Shown: piece after piece, positions 9,374 to 16,931 of the stretch
Layout of the letters: each line of letters opens with the position of its first letter
Numbering within the stretch: the stretch's first letter is position 1
Source: Aquimarina amphilecti
Lineage (GTDB): Bacteria > Bacteroidota > Bacteroidia > Flavobacteriales > Flavobacteriaceae
Assembly (NCBI RefSeq): GCF_900109375.1
Contig: NZ_FOAB01000006.1
Coordinates: 248,001 to 312,000, forward strand
DNA length: 64,000 bases
Direction of reading: 5' to 3'
The notes under the pieces: generated by a model
What the model was told of the DNA's origin: nothing
Databases searched by the model: none
What the model saw: the letters and a program-made list of their open reading frames with translations, nothing else
Program-made: the position numbers and the translations under genes

Positions 9374-10317
9374 AAGAAATATTAGAACAAATAAAAGGAG
9401 GAATATTTGGTGTAGCGGTTGGAGATGCTTTGGGAGTACCCTACGAGTTTTTAGATCGAGATCAAATGGATAAAAAACCGGCTCGCGATATAATCGGATA
9501 TGGTACACATAATCAACCAGAGGGAACTTGGTCAGATGATAGTTCATTAACTTTTTGTTTAATGGATAGTTTGTGTAATGGATATAATTTAGATGATATT
9601 GCTTCCAAGTTTGCTGCTTGGTTTTATGAAAATTTATGGACACCTAGAGGGTTCGTTTTTGATATTGGGATAACAACCAAAAATGTAATTTACCAATACA
9701 AGAGAGGTATGACACCTGATTTATGTGGAGGATTGGATGAGTATTCTAATGGGAACGGTTCTCTTATGAGAATATTACCATTGGTATATTTTCTAAGAGA
9801 TGAGGCTGATATTAATGTTAGATATGATACTATCAAAAGAGTTTCTTCTATTACGCATGGGCATTTGAGATCTGTTTTTTCGTGTTTTATATACGTAGAA
9901 TATGCATTATTGTTACTGGAAGGCCGAGGTAAGTTTGAAGCTTATCATACTATTAAAAAACCAGTAATAGATTTTGCAAAACAAAATGATTTTAATCCAA
10001 ATGAAATACAACTCTTTGGAAGAATTTTAGAAGATGATATCTCAAAACAAGATCGTTTTAATATAAAGGGTACAGGTTATGTACTAAGATCACTAGAAGC
10101 CCCTTTTTGGTGTTTGTTAAATTCTAATTCTTACGAAGAATGTGTTTTGAAGGCAGTTAATCTAGGTGAGGATACTGATACGACAGCGGCTATAACAGGT
10201 GGATTGGCAGGGTTATATTTTGGATATGATACTATTCCAGAAACTTGGAAGTTTCAACTTGCTAGATTTGAGGATATTGACGACTTGATAAAAAGATTTA
10301 ATGATAGTTTGAATTAA
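9370..10317 (+). CDS. ADP-ribosylglycohydrolase (DraG/ARH family)
   Basis: 315 residues. It carries the family's dinuclear metal-site motifs: GDALGVPYE near residue 19, TWSDDSS near 54, GNGSLMR near 128 and GEDTDTTAAITGGLAG near 267. Such enzymes remove ADP-ribose from modified side chains (DraG acts on dinitrogenase reductase Arg) or hydrolyse related ADP-ribose linkages. Neither nitrogenase nor a DraT is present, so its target here is unknown. The ATG overlaps the previous stop by four bases and the NADAR gene follows 21 bases later, placing it in the middle of the operon. Metal ligands appear intact, so it should be active. Confidence 0.92.
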   Translation: MKEILEQIKGGIFGVAVGDALGVPYEFLDRDQMDKKPARDIIGYGTHNQPEGTWSDDSSLTFCLMDSLCNGYNLDDIASKFAAWFYENLWTPRGFVFDIGITTKNVIYQYKRGMTPDLCGGLDEYSNGNGSLMRILPLVYFLRDEADINVRYDTIKRVSSITHGHLRSVFSCFIYVEYALLLLEGRGKFEAYHTIKKPVIDFAKQNDFNPNEIQLFGRILEDDISKQDRFNIKGTGYVLRSLEAPFWCLLNSNSYEECVLKAVNLGEDTDTTAAITGGLAGLYFGYDTIPETWKFQLARFEDIDDLIKRFNDSLN

Positions 10318-10338
10318 TGAAGTAAAGAAGAGAGTTAA

Positions 10339-10887
10339 ATGAAATACACATTACAAAACATACAAGAACAGTTTAATAAAGGAAAGAGTCTGAAATATCT
10401 GTTCTTCTGGGGACATACGCCTAATAAAGACGGAAGTATTGGTAAAAGTTGCTTCAGTCAATGGTGGAATCAGTTTTTTACAGTAGAAGGCATAGTTTAT
10501 AAAACTGCAGAACACTGGATGATGGCTGAAAAAGCCAGGTTGTTTAAAGACATTGAAATTTTGAATGAGATTATTGATTGTAATCAACCAATGGAAGCAA
10601 AACAACTAGGTAGAAAGGTTAGAAATTTTGATCCTAAAATATGGGATGCTCATAAATATGAAATTGTAAAACAAGGAAACTATCATAAGTTCTCTCAGTA
10701 TGAAGAACAGAAGCAGTTTTTATTAAATACAAAGAAAAGAATTATTGTAGAAGCAAGTCCAAGAGATCGCATATGGGGAATCGGAATGGGGCAAGCAAAT
10801 GAAAAAGCACAGAATCCTAATTTATGGAGAGGTCAAAATCTTTTAGGTTTTGCTTTGATGGAGGTAAGGGATATGCTGAGTCCATAA
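10339..10887 (+). CDS. NADAR family protein (YbiA-like, DUF1768)
   Basis: 182 residues. Family landmarks are FFWGHTP near residue 22, CFSQWW, the conserved TAEHWMMAEKARLF near 60, AKQLGRKVRNF and the C-terminal EASPRDRIWGIGM and GQNLLGFALMEVR. NADAR proteins act on ADP-ribose derivatives: E. coli YbiA belongs to riboflavin-intermediate chemistry, and other NADARs reverse ADP-ribosylation of guanine made by DarT-type toxins. The conserved Glu in TAEHW and the WGIGM block are intact, suggesting an active N-glycosidase. Together with the adjacent ADP-ribosylglycohydrolase and the downstream macro domain it forms a set of ADP-ribose reversal enzymes. Confidence 0.92.
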   Translation: MKYTLQNIQEQFNKGKSLKYLFFWGHTPNKDGSIGKSCFSQWWNQFFTVEGIVYKTAEHWMMAEKARLFKDIEILNEIIDCNQPMEAKQLGRKVRNFDPKIWDAHKYEIVKQGNYHKFSQYEEQKQFLLNTKKRIIVEASPRDRIWGIGMGQANEKAQNPNLWRGQNLLGFALMEVRDMLSP

Positions 10888-10911
10888 AAGGTTTTTTAAA
10901 GGAACATTAAA

Positions 10912-11547
10912 ATGAAATTAGAAATAACAAATTATAAAAAACAAGAAGAGAACTGGCCACAACAAGGATATCATATTATGGCACAATATGATGATGAAAA
11001 AATAGTGGTATACCAATCATATAGACCAGCTATTGGAAATTTTGCGGTGGGAAATCAATTTTTTGGAGGCCCATTTAGTTTAGAAAGAATGACTTGGATT
11101 AAGCCTAATTTTCTTTGGATGATGTATCGCAATGGATGGGGGACAAAAGAAGGACAAGAAGTTGTGTTAGCTATACATCTAAAGCGAGAGGCTTTCGAAA
11201 ATTACTTAAGTAACGCGGTGTACTCTTCATTTAAACCCGAATTATATAAATCTTATGAAGATTGGCAATTAGATGTTACAGCTTCTGATGTTAGGTTGCA
11301 ATGGGATCCTGATCACGATCCCTATGGAGCTAAATTAGAAAGAAGAGCAATCCAGATTGGATTAAGAAAGGAGTTTATAAAATCATATGCGTCCGAAGAT
11401 ATATTGGAGATAGAAGATATTTCGAAATTTGTAAAAGAACAATATGCATTAGTACAATCTAATAACTTAGAAGCACTAGTTACACCTCTTGAAAAACCAT
11501 TCATTTTTAAAAATAAGAAGCTTAATAAATATTTGAAATTAGAATAA
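10912..11547 (+). CDS. DUF4291 family protein (intact copy)
   Basis: 211 residues. Conserved blocks are [15 protein letters not shown] near residue 32, [16 protein letters not shown] near 54, [17 protein letters not shown] and [25 protein letters not shown] near 127. These are the hallmarks of DUF4291, for which I know no established function. The C-terminal extension (about 165-211) is lysine-rich and less conserved. It is followed ten bases later by a second, damaged copy of the same family, so a duplication has happened. Location between NADAR and a macro-domain gene makes a role with ADP-ribose, NAD or nucleic-acid modification plausible but unproven. No signal peptide, so cytoplasmic. 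Confidence 0.85.
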   Translation: MKLEITNYKKQEENWPQQGYHIMAQYDDEKIVVYQSYRPAIGNFAVGNQFFGGPFSLERMTWIKPNFLWMMYRNGWGTKEGQEVVLAIHLKREAFENYLSNAVYSSFKPELYKSYEDWQLDVTASDVRLQWDPDHDPYGAKLERRAIQIGLRKEFIKSYASEDILEIEDISKFVKEQYALVQSNNLEALVTPLEKPFIFKNKKLNKYLKLE

Positions 11548-11557
11548 GATTATTGAT

Positions 11558-12144
11558 ATGATTCAGGAAATACGAGCAGATTATGATAGAGAAACAATAA
11601 CGGTGTATCAAGCATATGATAAATCAATTGCGATACCTGCTATCAAAAACAATAGGTTCGAAAAACCCTTTTCGTTTAATCGAATGACTTGGATCAAACC
11701 TTCCTATTTATGGTTAATGGAACGGAGTAATTGGGGAACAAAATCGAATCAAGAGTATATCTTGGGATAAAAATAAAAAGAACCAGTTGGGAAAAAGCTT
11801 TGTCATTAGGAGTGCTAACAGATCCAGATAAAACTATTTATAAAAGTGGTGCTTTATGGGATAAGGAATTCCGAAATGCAAAAGTTCATATTCAATGGGA
11901 TCCAGAAAGAACCTTTAAAGGAGCAAAGATGTAAATCAGATCTATACAGGTAGGAATTGGTAGAGATTTGATACAAGAATATAATGAAGAATGGATACAG
12001 GAAATAATCGACTTAACTCCATTAACAAAGAAAATTCGATTGTTGCTAAAACAAGGAAAGTATAAAGAAGCTAAAAGAATAGTACCTAAAGAAAAGTTGT
12101 ATGACGTTCCTGACGATATAAAACGAAGAATAGGAATTAGGTAA
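11558..12144 (+). pseudogene. DUF4291 family, second copy, broken by a frameshift and a stop
   Basis: Three consecutive pieces rebuild one DUF4291 protein. Frame one (from the ATG at 11558) gives [30 protein letters not shown] and [13 protein letters not shown], then stops at 11768-11770. Restoring one base near the G run at 11764-11766 continues as [13 protein letters not shown] and VHIQWDPERTFKGAKM, which ends at a TAA at 11932-11934 where the intact neighbour has Glu. Past that stop the frame continues as IRSIQVGIGRDLIQEY to a TAA at 12142-12144. Each piece lines up with the neighbouring intact gene in order. Two independent lesions argue for a real pseudogene rather than one sequencing error, though both fall in simple runs. 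Confidence 0.85.
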
Positions 12145-12149
12145 GTTAA

Positions 12150-12638
12150 ATGAAATTTAAAATGAAACAAATAACATATATAAAAGGAGATGCCACAGTT
12201 CCACAAGCCAAAGGAACTAAATTAATTGTGCATATATGTAATAATATTGGTGGCTGGGGAAAAGGTTTTGTTGTAGCAATATCAAAAAGATGGCCAGAAC
12301 CAGAAAAGGCATATAGAGAATGGCATAGAAACCGAGCTAAGAACGATTTTGAGCTTGGTTCTATTCAAGTAATACAGGTTTCTAATGATAAATATGTGGG
12401 AAATATAGTTGCTCAGCAAGGAATAAAAACCGGAAGTAAAGGCGTCCCGATTAGATATGAAGCTGTAAAAACTTGTTTAGAAAAAATAAGCATCGAAGCC
12501 AAAAAATTGAATGCAAGTATTCATATGCCTAGAATAGGTTGTGGATTAGCAGGAGGAAAATGGACTGAAATAGAGCCTTTGGTAGAACAAACTTTATTAG
12601 AGAAGGATTTGGATGTTTATGTATATGATTTTGATTAA
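12150..12638 (+). CDS. Macro domain protein (ADP-ribose binding or hydrolase)
   Basis: 162 residues; an internal ATG at 12162 (MKQITYIKGDAT) is an equally good start. The macro fold is shown by YIKGDATVPQ near residue 10, IVHICNNIGGWGKGFV near 26, GNIVAQQGI near 91 and the phosphate-loop block MPRIGCGLAGGKW near 128. The GDAT, GWGKG and IGCGLAGGKW elements resemble the TARG1/ALC1-like and Appr-1''-p processing branches, to which the DNA de-ADP-ribosylase DarG also belongs. Likely reactions are removal of ADP-ribose from protein or nucleic acid, or dephosphorylation of ADP-ribose 1''-phosphate, the product of the KptA/Tpt1-type tRNA repair pathway encoded downstream. Confidence 0.9.
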   Translation: MKFKMKQITYIKGDATVPQAKGTKLIVHICNNIGGWGKGFVVAISKRWPEPEKAYREWHRNRAKNDFELGSIQVIQVSNDKYVGNIVAQQGIKTGSKGVPIRYEAVKTCLEKISIEAKKLNASIHMPRIGCGLAGGKWTEIEPLVEQTLLEKDLDVYVYDFD

Positions 12639-12661
12639 GAATAAAATAAAAAACTATTACT

Positions 12662-13624
12662 ATGTATACACTAGATAAAATACCTTTTTTTCAGGAAGTA
12701 AATGATAGTAAGAATGTACTACTAACTGGTATGGGTGGTGGTTTTGATATCTATGCTGCGATACCATTATATTTTAGCTTAATACAACAAGGTAAAAAAG
12801 TAACTATTGCTAATTATTCTTTTACCAGATTAAGAAATACTAATTCAGAATCTGTATTTCCTTTTTGTTATAAAATAAGATCTGGAGATCAAGTATATAC
12901 AATACCATCATATTTCCCAGAGAAGTATCTTAAGTTATGGTTTCAATCTCAAGGAATTTTGGTCGATATCTACGCTTTTGAAAGAATAGCAGTTCAACCA
13001 CTTAAGGATGCGTATCAGTTTTTAGTAGATCAGCATGAGATAGATACTGTAATTTTGGTAGATGGAGGAACGGATTGTTTAATGTTTGGAGATGAAGAAG
13101 GACTAGGAACACCACAAGAAGATATTTCTTCAATGGCAGCAGCTTTTCAGATCAATGTTGCTAAAAAATTATTAGTAAGTATTGGTTTCGGAGTAGATCA
13201 TTTTCACGGAGTTTCTCATTATAGGTTTCTAGAAAATTTAGCGGAATTGGATAGAGAGAACGCATATTTGGGATCGTTTCAGGTCCTTAATTCGATGCCA
13301 GAAGGACAAAAGTATAAAGAAGCAATCGATTTTGTAGATAGTAAAATGAAAGGAATGGAAAGTATTGTTTCTAATTCGATTATTAGTGCTTTAGAAGGGA
13401 ATTATGGAAACTATCATAAGACTAGTAGAACAAAAGGAAGTGAATTATGGATCAACCCTCTAATGACTATCTATTGGTGTTTTGAATTAGAAAAAGTTCT
13501 GAAAAAGAATAAGTACTATGATTATATAAAGAACACGAATACTATAGAGGAGTTTAATATTGGGTTATCTGAGTATAGAGAAGGGTTAGATGATATTAGA
13601 CAAAAGAAACAGTTGCCAATTTAA
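12662..13624 (+). CDS. DUF1152 family protein
   Basis: 320 residues, cytoplasmic. The N-terminus contains a glycine-rich GMGGGFDIYAAIP near residue 21, followed by alternating hydrophobic strands typical of a nucleotide-binding Rossmann-like fold. Further blocks are VILVDGGTDCLMFGDEEGLGTP near 123 and ISIGFGVDHFHGVSHYRF-like sequence near 172. These features place it in the DUF1152 family, which has no established function to my knowledge. The acidic VDGGTD and GVDHFHG segments look like a metal or phosphate site. It lies 23 bases after the macro-domain gene and before kptA. An enzymatic role on a nucleotide is inference from fold and neighbours. Confidence 0.75.
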   Translation: MYTLDKIPFFQEVNDSKNVLLTGMGGGFDIYAAIPLYFSLIQQGKKVTIANYSFTRLRNTNSESVFPFCYKIRSGDQVYTIPSYFPEKYLKLWFQSQGILVDIYAFERIAVQPLKDAYQFLVDQHEIDTVILVDGGTDCLMFGDEEGLGTPQEDISSMAAAFQINVAKKLLVSIGFGVDHFHGVSHYRFLENLAELDRENAYLGSFQVLNSMPEGQKYKEAIDFVDSKMKGMESIVSNSIISALEGNYGNYHKTSRTKGSELWINPLMTIYWCFELEKVLKKNKYYDYIKNTNTIEEFNIGLSEYREGLDDIRQKKQLPI

Positions 13625-13651
13625 AATGAAAACATAGTAGGAGAAATCAGG

Positions 13652-13753
13652 GTGATAAAAGCATGTTTCGGAAAGAAATACATGTCTCCTGAAAATGAAG
13701 AATTAAAAAGAATTATTGAAGAAAATGAAAACAAATACGAAACAAATAAGTAA
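13652..13753 (+). CDS. Possible small ORF overlapping the kptA start
   Basis: A 33-codon frame runs from a GTG at 13652 (or an ATG at 13682, MSPENEELKRI) to a TAA at 13751-13753, overlapping the start of kptA by 29 bases in another frame. An AGGAG sequence lies upstream of the GTG. The peptide is charged (ELKRIIEENENKYETNK). It fills the only sizeable gap between DUF1152 and kptA and could be a leader peptide or the tail of a degraded gene. Weak evidence. Confidence 0.25.
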   Translation: MIKACFGKKYMSPENEELKRIIEENENKYETNK

Positions 13754-14270
13754 ATTTTTAAGCCTAATTCTAAGGCACAATCCAGGGAAGATTGAATTGC
13801 AATTAGATGAAAACGGTTGGGCGGATGTAAGTGAACTAATACGTAAAGCGAATAAACATCGTAATCAACTAACTATAGAAACGCTAAAAGAAGTGGTTGC
13901 TACCAATGACAAAAAGCGTTTTGCATTTAATGAAGATGAAACTAAAATTAGAGCAAACCAAGGGCATTCCATAAAAGTGGATTTAGAGTATACACCTGTG
14001 CAACCACCAGAATTTTTGTATCACGGTACCGTAGGGAAGTTCAGAGAAGATATACGAAGAAAAGGTCTGTTAAAAATGAGTAGGCATCATGTACATCTTA
14101 GTGAAGAATTAGAAACAGCGATGAAGGTCGGTTCCAGAAGAGGAGTACCAATAATACTGACAGTTCGATCTGGTGATATGCATCGTAACGGGATTGAGTT
14201 TTATCAATCGGATAATGGAGTATGGTTGACAGATACTGTTGCTTCAGAGTATATTGAGTTTAAAGTCTAA
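13725..14270 (+). CDS. kptA: RNA 2'-phosphotransferase (KptA/Tpt1 family)
   Basis: 181 residues from the ATG at 13725; an in-frame TTG at 13716 is less likely. KptA uses NAD+ to remove an internal 2'-phosphate from RNA, releasing nicotinamide and ADP-ribose 1''-2''-cyclic phosphate. The N-terminal winged-helix part has SKFLSLILRHNPGKI and DENGWADV near residue 30. The ART-fold half has LYHGTV-like FLYHGTVGKFREDI near 104, SRHHVHLSE near 125 and VWLTDTVASEYI at the end. The catalytic Arg-His-Arg-Arg set (LRHNP, YHGT, and following Arg) appears intact. Its products, nicotinamide and a phosphorylated ADP-ribose, are natural substrates for the NAMPT and macro-domain proteins of the same island. 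Confidence 0.93.
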   Translation: MKTNTKQISKFLSLILRHNPGKIELQLDENGWADVSELIRKANKHRNQLTIETLKEVVATNDKKRFAFNEDETKIRANQGHSIKVDLEYTPVQPPEFLYHGTVGKFREDIRRKGLLKMSRHHVHLSEELETAMKVGSRRGVPIILTVRSGDMHRNGIEFYQSDNGVWLTDTVASEYIEFKV

Positions 14271-14326
14271 AAGAATGAGACCTGTCAGGTTTTCAAAATT
14301 TGATAAGTCCGAATAAACCAAAATGA

Positions 14327-14878
14327 ATGATTAAAAATGTACTACATCCAGAAATATTTTTAATTGAAGATTTTCTGTCAAAAGAAATGTGTAATCATTT
14401 TATAGAAAAAGGAGAACAAGTTTCTTTTGAGGAAGCTAAAGTTTCTATTGATGGTAAACAAGTAATGGTAAAAGGAGTTCGTAATAATCAACGAATCTTA
14501 TTTAAAGATCAATTGCTAGCAGATAAGATATGGGAAAAATTAGAACCTAATGTGATACAAAATTTTGGCATTTATAAAGCGAATGGTCTTAATGAGATGT
14601 TTCGGGTTTATAAGTATGAAGAAGGACAACGTTTTAAGATGCATCGTGATGGTAGTTATAAACGAAATGAGAAGGAATGTAGTTTCTTCTCATTTCTTAT
14701 ATATTTAAATGAAGATTTTGAAGGAGGAGAAACCTTTTTTGAGAATGGGGTTATAATCACTCCGAGCCTTGGAGATGCATTGTTGTTTCATCATCCATTA
14801 CGTCACGAAGGAAAGCCGATAACCTCAGGAACGAAGTATGTTTTAAGAACCGATATAATGTATAAATTGACAGAATGA
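14327..14878 (+). CDS. 2OG-Fe(II) oxygenase, prolyl 4-hydroxylase-like
   Basis: 183 residues. The double-stranded beta-helix iron site is seen as MHRDGSY (HxD) near residue 105 and HHPLRHEGK (distal His) near 158. It also has the 2-oxoglutarate-binding Lys/Arg segment GTKYVLRTDIMY at the C-terminus, and FEGGETFFENG is typical of the prolyl 4-hydroxylase-like subfamily. These enzymes hydroxylate protein or small-molecule substrates using 2-oxoglutarate, O2 and Fe(II). There is no signal peptide. It shares a four-base overlap with the metallophosphatase gene, so the two are coupled. What it hydroxylates within an NAD/ADP-ribose operon is unknown. Confidence 0.85.
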   Translation: MIKNVLHPEIFLIEDFLSKEMCNHFIEKGEQVSFEEAKVSIDGKQVMVKGVRNNQRILFKDQLLADKIWEKLEPNVIQNFGIYKANGLNEMFRVYKYEEGQRFKMHRDGSYKRNEKECSFFSFLIYLNEDFEGGETFFENGVIITPSLGDALLFHHPLRHEGKPITSGTKYVLRTDIMYKLTE

Positions 14879-15609
14879 GAACACTTGTAATCGGAGACAT
14901 ACATGGAGGATACAAAGCATTAACACAAATATTAGAAAGAGCTAAAGTTACAACATCAGATACTTTAATCTTTTTAGGAGATTATGTAGATGGATGGAGC
15001 GAATCGGCAGAAACTATTCAGAAATTAATAGATCTTTCGTCGTCAAATAAATGTGTATTTGTTAGAGGAAATCATGATTTGTGGTGTGGTTTATGGCTAG
15101 ATAAAGGAGCTACCAATCCAGTTTGGTTAGCTCATGGAGGAAAAGAAACCATACATAGTTATATCCAATCAGGTTTGTTAGCCAATGCTTCGCATAAACA
15201 GTTCTTTAAAGGGTTACAGAATTATCATATAGACTCAAGAAATAGACTGTTTATTCACGCTGGTTTTACTTCTATGCATGGGGTTGGAAAAGAAGAATAT
15301 GAATCCAATTATTACTGGGACAGAACATTGTGGGAAGCAGCGCTTCTAGCTGATAAGGTAGAAGAAAAAACACTAGAAGAAATGCTTACTTCTCCCAAAC
15401 GATTTAATCATTATAAAGAGATTTATATAGGGCATACCCCAACTACAGAATATAAAATATCGACACCAATAAAAGCATATAATCTTTGGAACATAGATAC
15501 AGGAGCAGCTTTTACAGGAAAACTCACCATATTAGATATTGATTCTAAAGAATTTTGGCAAAGTGATACATTACCTTCCTTATACCCTAATGAAAAAGGG
15601 CGAAACTAA
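14875..15609 (+). CDS. Metallophosphatase of the calcineurin-like / PPP type
   Basis: 244 residues. The five metal-binding motifs are in order: GDIHGG near residue 7, GDYVDGW near 36, RGNHDLW near 63, FIHAGF near 134 and GHTP near 185. The spacing resembles bacterial Ser/Thr-type protein phosphatases and symmetrical Ap4A hydrolases (ApaH-like), so a phosphoprotein or a dinucleotide could be the substrate. The ATG overlaps the oxygenase stop by four bases. In this island an activity on an RNA end or on an ADP-ribose phosphate is equally possible. Catalytic residues look complete. Confidence 0.85.
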   Translation: MRTLVIGDIHGGYKALTQILERAKVTTSDTLIFLGDYVDGWSESAETIQKLIDLSSSNKCVFVRGNHDLWCGLWLDKGATNPVWLAHGGKETIHSYIQSGLLANASHKQFFKGLQNYHIDSRNRLFIHAGFTSMHGVGKEEYESNYYWDRTLWEAALLADKVEEKTLEEMLTSPKRFNHYKEIYIGHTPTTEYKISTPIKAYNLWNIDTGAAFTGKLTILDIDSKEFWQSDTLPSLYPNEKGRN

Positions 15610-15686
15610 ACCCTTTCTATTTTACCTGAAAACGGGGTAGTTTTTAGATTCAATAGTAACGACTTTTATTCTCTAAAATATGAAGT

Positions 15687-16838
15687 ATGATAATTGATAA
15701 ATTTCCGCTTAAACATATTGTAAGAAACAACATAAAGATCAATTTATTTTTAATAGGGTACATCTTTTTATCTAATACCATTAATTCTCAAAATATGGAA
15801 GATTTTATTGAGTACGATTCTTTTTTAATTGTTGAGAAACCGCAGAAAATATATCAAGGTTTTTATAAGGATGGTAAACCGTACAATGGATATTTCTCAA
15901 AAGGAAATGTCGAGTTTCCTAGAGTTGATTTTTATAAGGATGGGATAGCAAAATTTCAATACTCCCTTGATGTGTATCAAATGGCATTAGGAGGAGATGA
16001 AGTTTATGAATCCGAAGAAGAAGATTCATATCAAATGAATGAGGACGACTATAACGAATACGTGAAAAATAAGTATAGACCAAGGTTAAATATCAAGTCG
16101 GTTTATAAGAATGGTAAAATAGCAGATGGATATGAGTATGAAGAAATGTCTTCTGCTATCTTTTCTAAGAAAATAGAAAATAGAGAAATTAAAGAATTGC
16201 ATATTGATGTATTTGCTATGCATTATTATCAGAGAACTTCTATGATTCTAAAAGAAGATACTATAATTATAGAATCTCCTTCGATAGCGGCTGAAGGAGA
16301 AAAATTTCAAACAAACCTAACGAGAAAAGACAGCTATTGGAATTTAAGATATACTTTAAATGAGGAGTATATAGGATCCAAATATTTTGTGATAGGAGAA
16401 GAAACTAATAAATTGCCCAAGAATAGTATGTTGTTTATTTATGACAAAAACGATAATACTTATGGCTATGGGACTAGTGATTTCAAAGATTTCTTACCTA
16501 CACTTAACTTAATTGATCTTACAAATATATTTTTTGACAAACCAGAAATTTTCAAATCTCAAAAAATAGATATGTTTTTTAGAGATCTTGTGGAGGCGTC
16601 AATAATTGAAACTAAAAGAAAAGAAGGTACAAGTCCAAAAGAACCAGAAATATATAGGGGATATTTAATCACTGGGGATCCTGTAAATATAGTTACTGGG
16701 ATACGATTTTATGAAGATGATAAGAGTTCATATTATGAGGAATATGCAAATGGTAATAGTGTTAAAAAAGAAAAGATAGATATTATTAATTTTCAAAAAG
16801 TGTTTAAAAATTACTTAAACAAGATTAGAAATGATTAG
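15687..16838 (+). CDS. Hypothetical exported protein
   Basis: 383 residues, not recognised. A hydrophobic stretch at about residues 18-33 (INLFLIGYIFLSN) followed by TINSQN suggests a signal peptide or membrane anchor preceded by a long basic N-terminus. The body has two Tyr/Gly/Lys-rich KDGKPYNGYF-type elements (YQGFYKDGKPYNG, SVYKNGKIADGYEY), reminiscent of MORN-like or toxin_15-type repeats, and the C-terminus has a related YRGYLITGDPVN. It is the only exported protein of the NAD island and lies between the metallophosphatase and nadV with 77- and 93-base gaps. It may be an unrelated insertion in the cluster. Confidence 0.6.
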   Translation: MIIDKFPLKHIVRNNIKINLFLIGYIFLSNTINSQNMEDFIEYDSFLIVEKPQKIYQGFYKDGKPYNGYFSKGNVEFPRVDFYKDGIAKFQYSLDVYQMALGGDEVYESEEEDSYQMNEDDYNEYVKNKYRPRLNIKSVYKNGKIADGYEYEEMSSAIFSKKIENREIKELHIDVFAMHYYQRTSMILKEDTIIIESPSIAAEGEKFQTNLTRKDSYWNLRYTLNEEYIGSKYFVIGEETNKLPKNSMLFIYDKNDNTYGYGTSDFKDFLPTLNLIDLTNIFFDKPEIFKSQKIDMFFRDLVEASIIETKRKEGTSPKEPEIYRGYLITGDPVNIVTGIRFYEDDKSSYYEEYANGNSVKKEKIDIINFQKVFKNYLNKIRND

Positions 16839-16895
16839 CGTACTATATTTTAAAAGAAATGTTTTCAAAAATTTTCTATATTTCAAAATAAAAAC

Positions 16896-16920
16896 TATAT
16901 TTGCGTATGATTAACGCAAA
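16896..16920 (+). promoter_or_regulatory. nadV promoter -7 box with overlapping putative NrtR operator
   Basis: TATATTTG at 16896-16903 is a perfect -7 box. It overlaps a perfect 7-bp inverted repeat: TTTGCGT at 16900-16906 and ACGCAAA at 16914-16920, with a 7-base spacer. The -33 region is weak (TTTTC). The nadV start lies 12 bases beyond the operator, so a repressor bound here would block transcription start directly. Confidence 0.7.
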
Positions 16921-16931
16921 ATAAATTATAA

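Noticed and set aside
9332-9643. Reverse-strand frame of 103 codons within the ADP-ribosylglycohydrolase gene
   Set aside because: Shadow of a strongly supported coding gene, no signals of its own.
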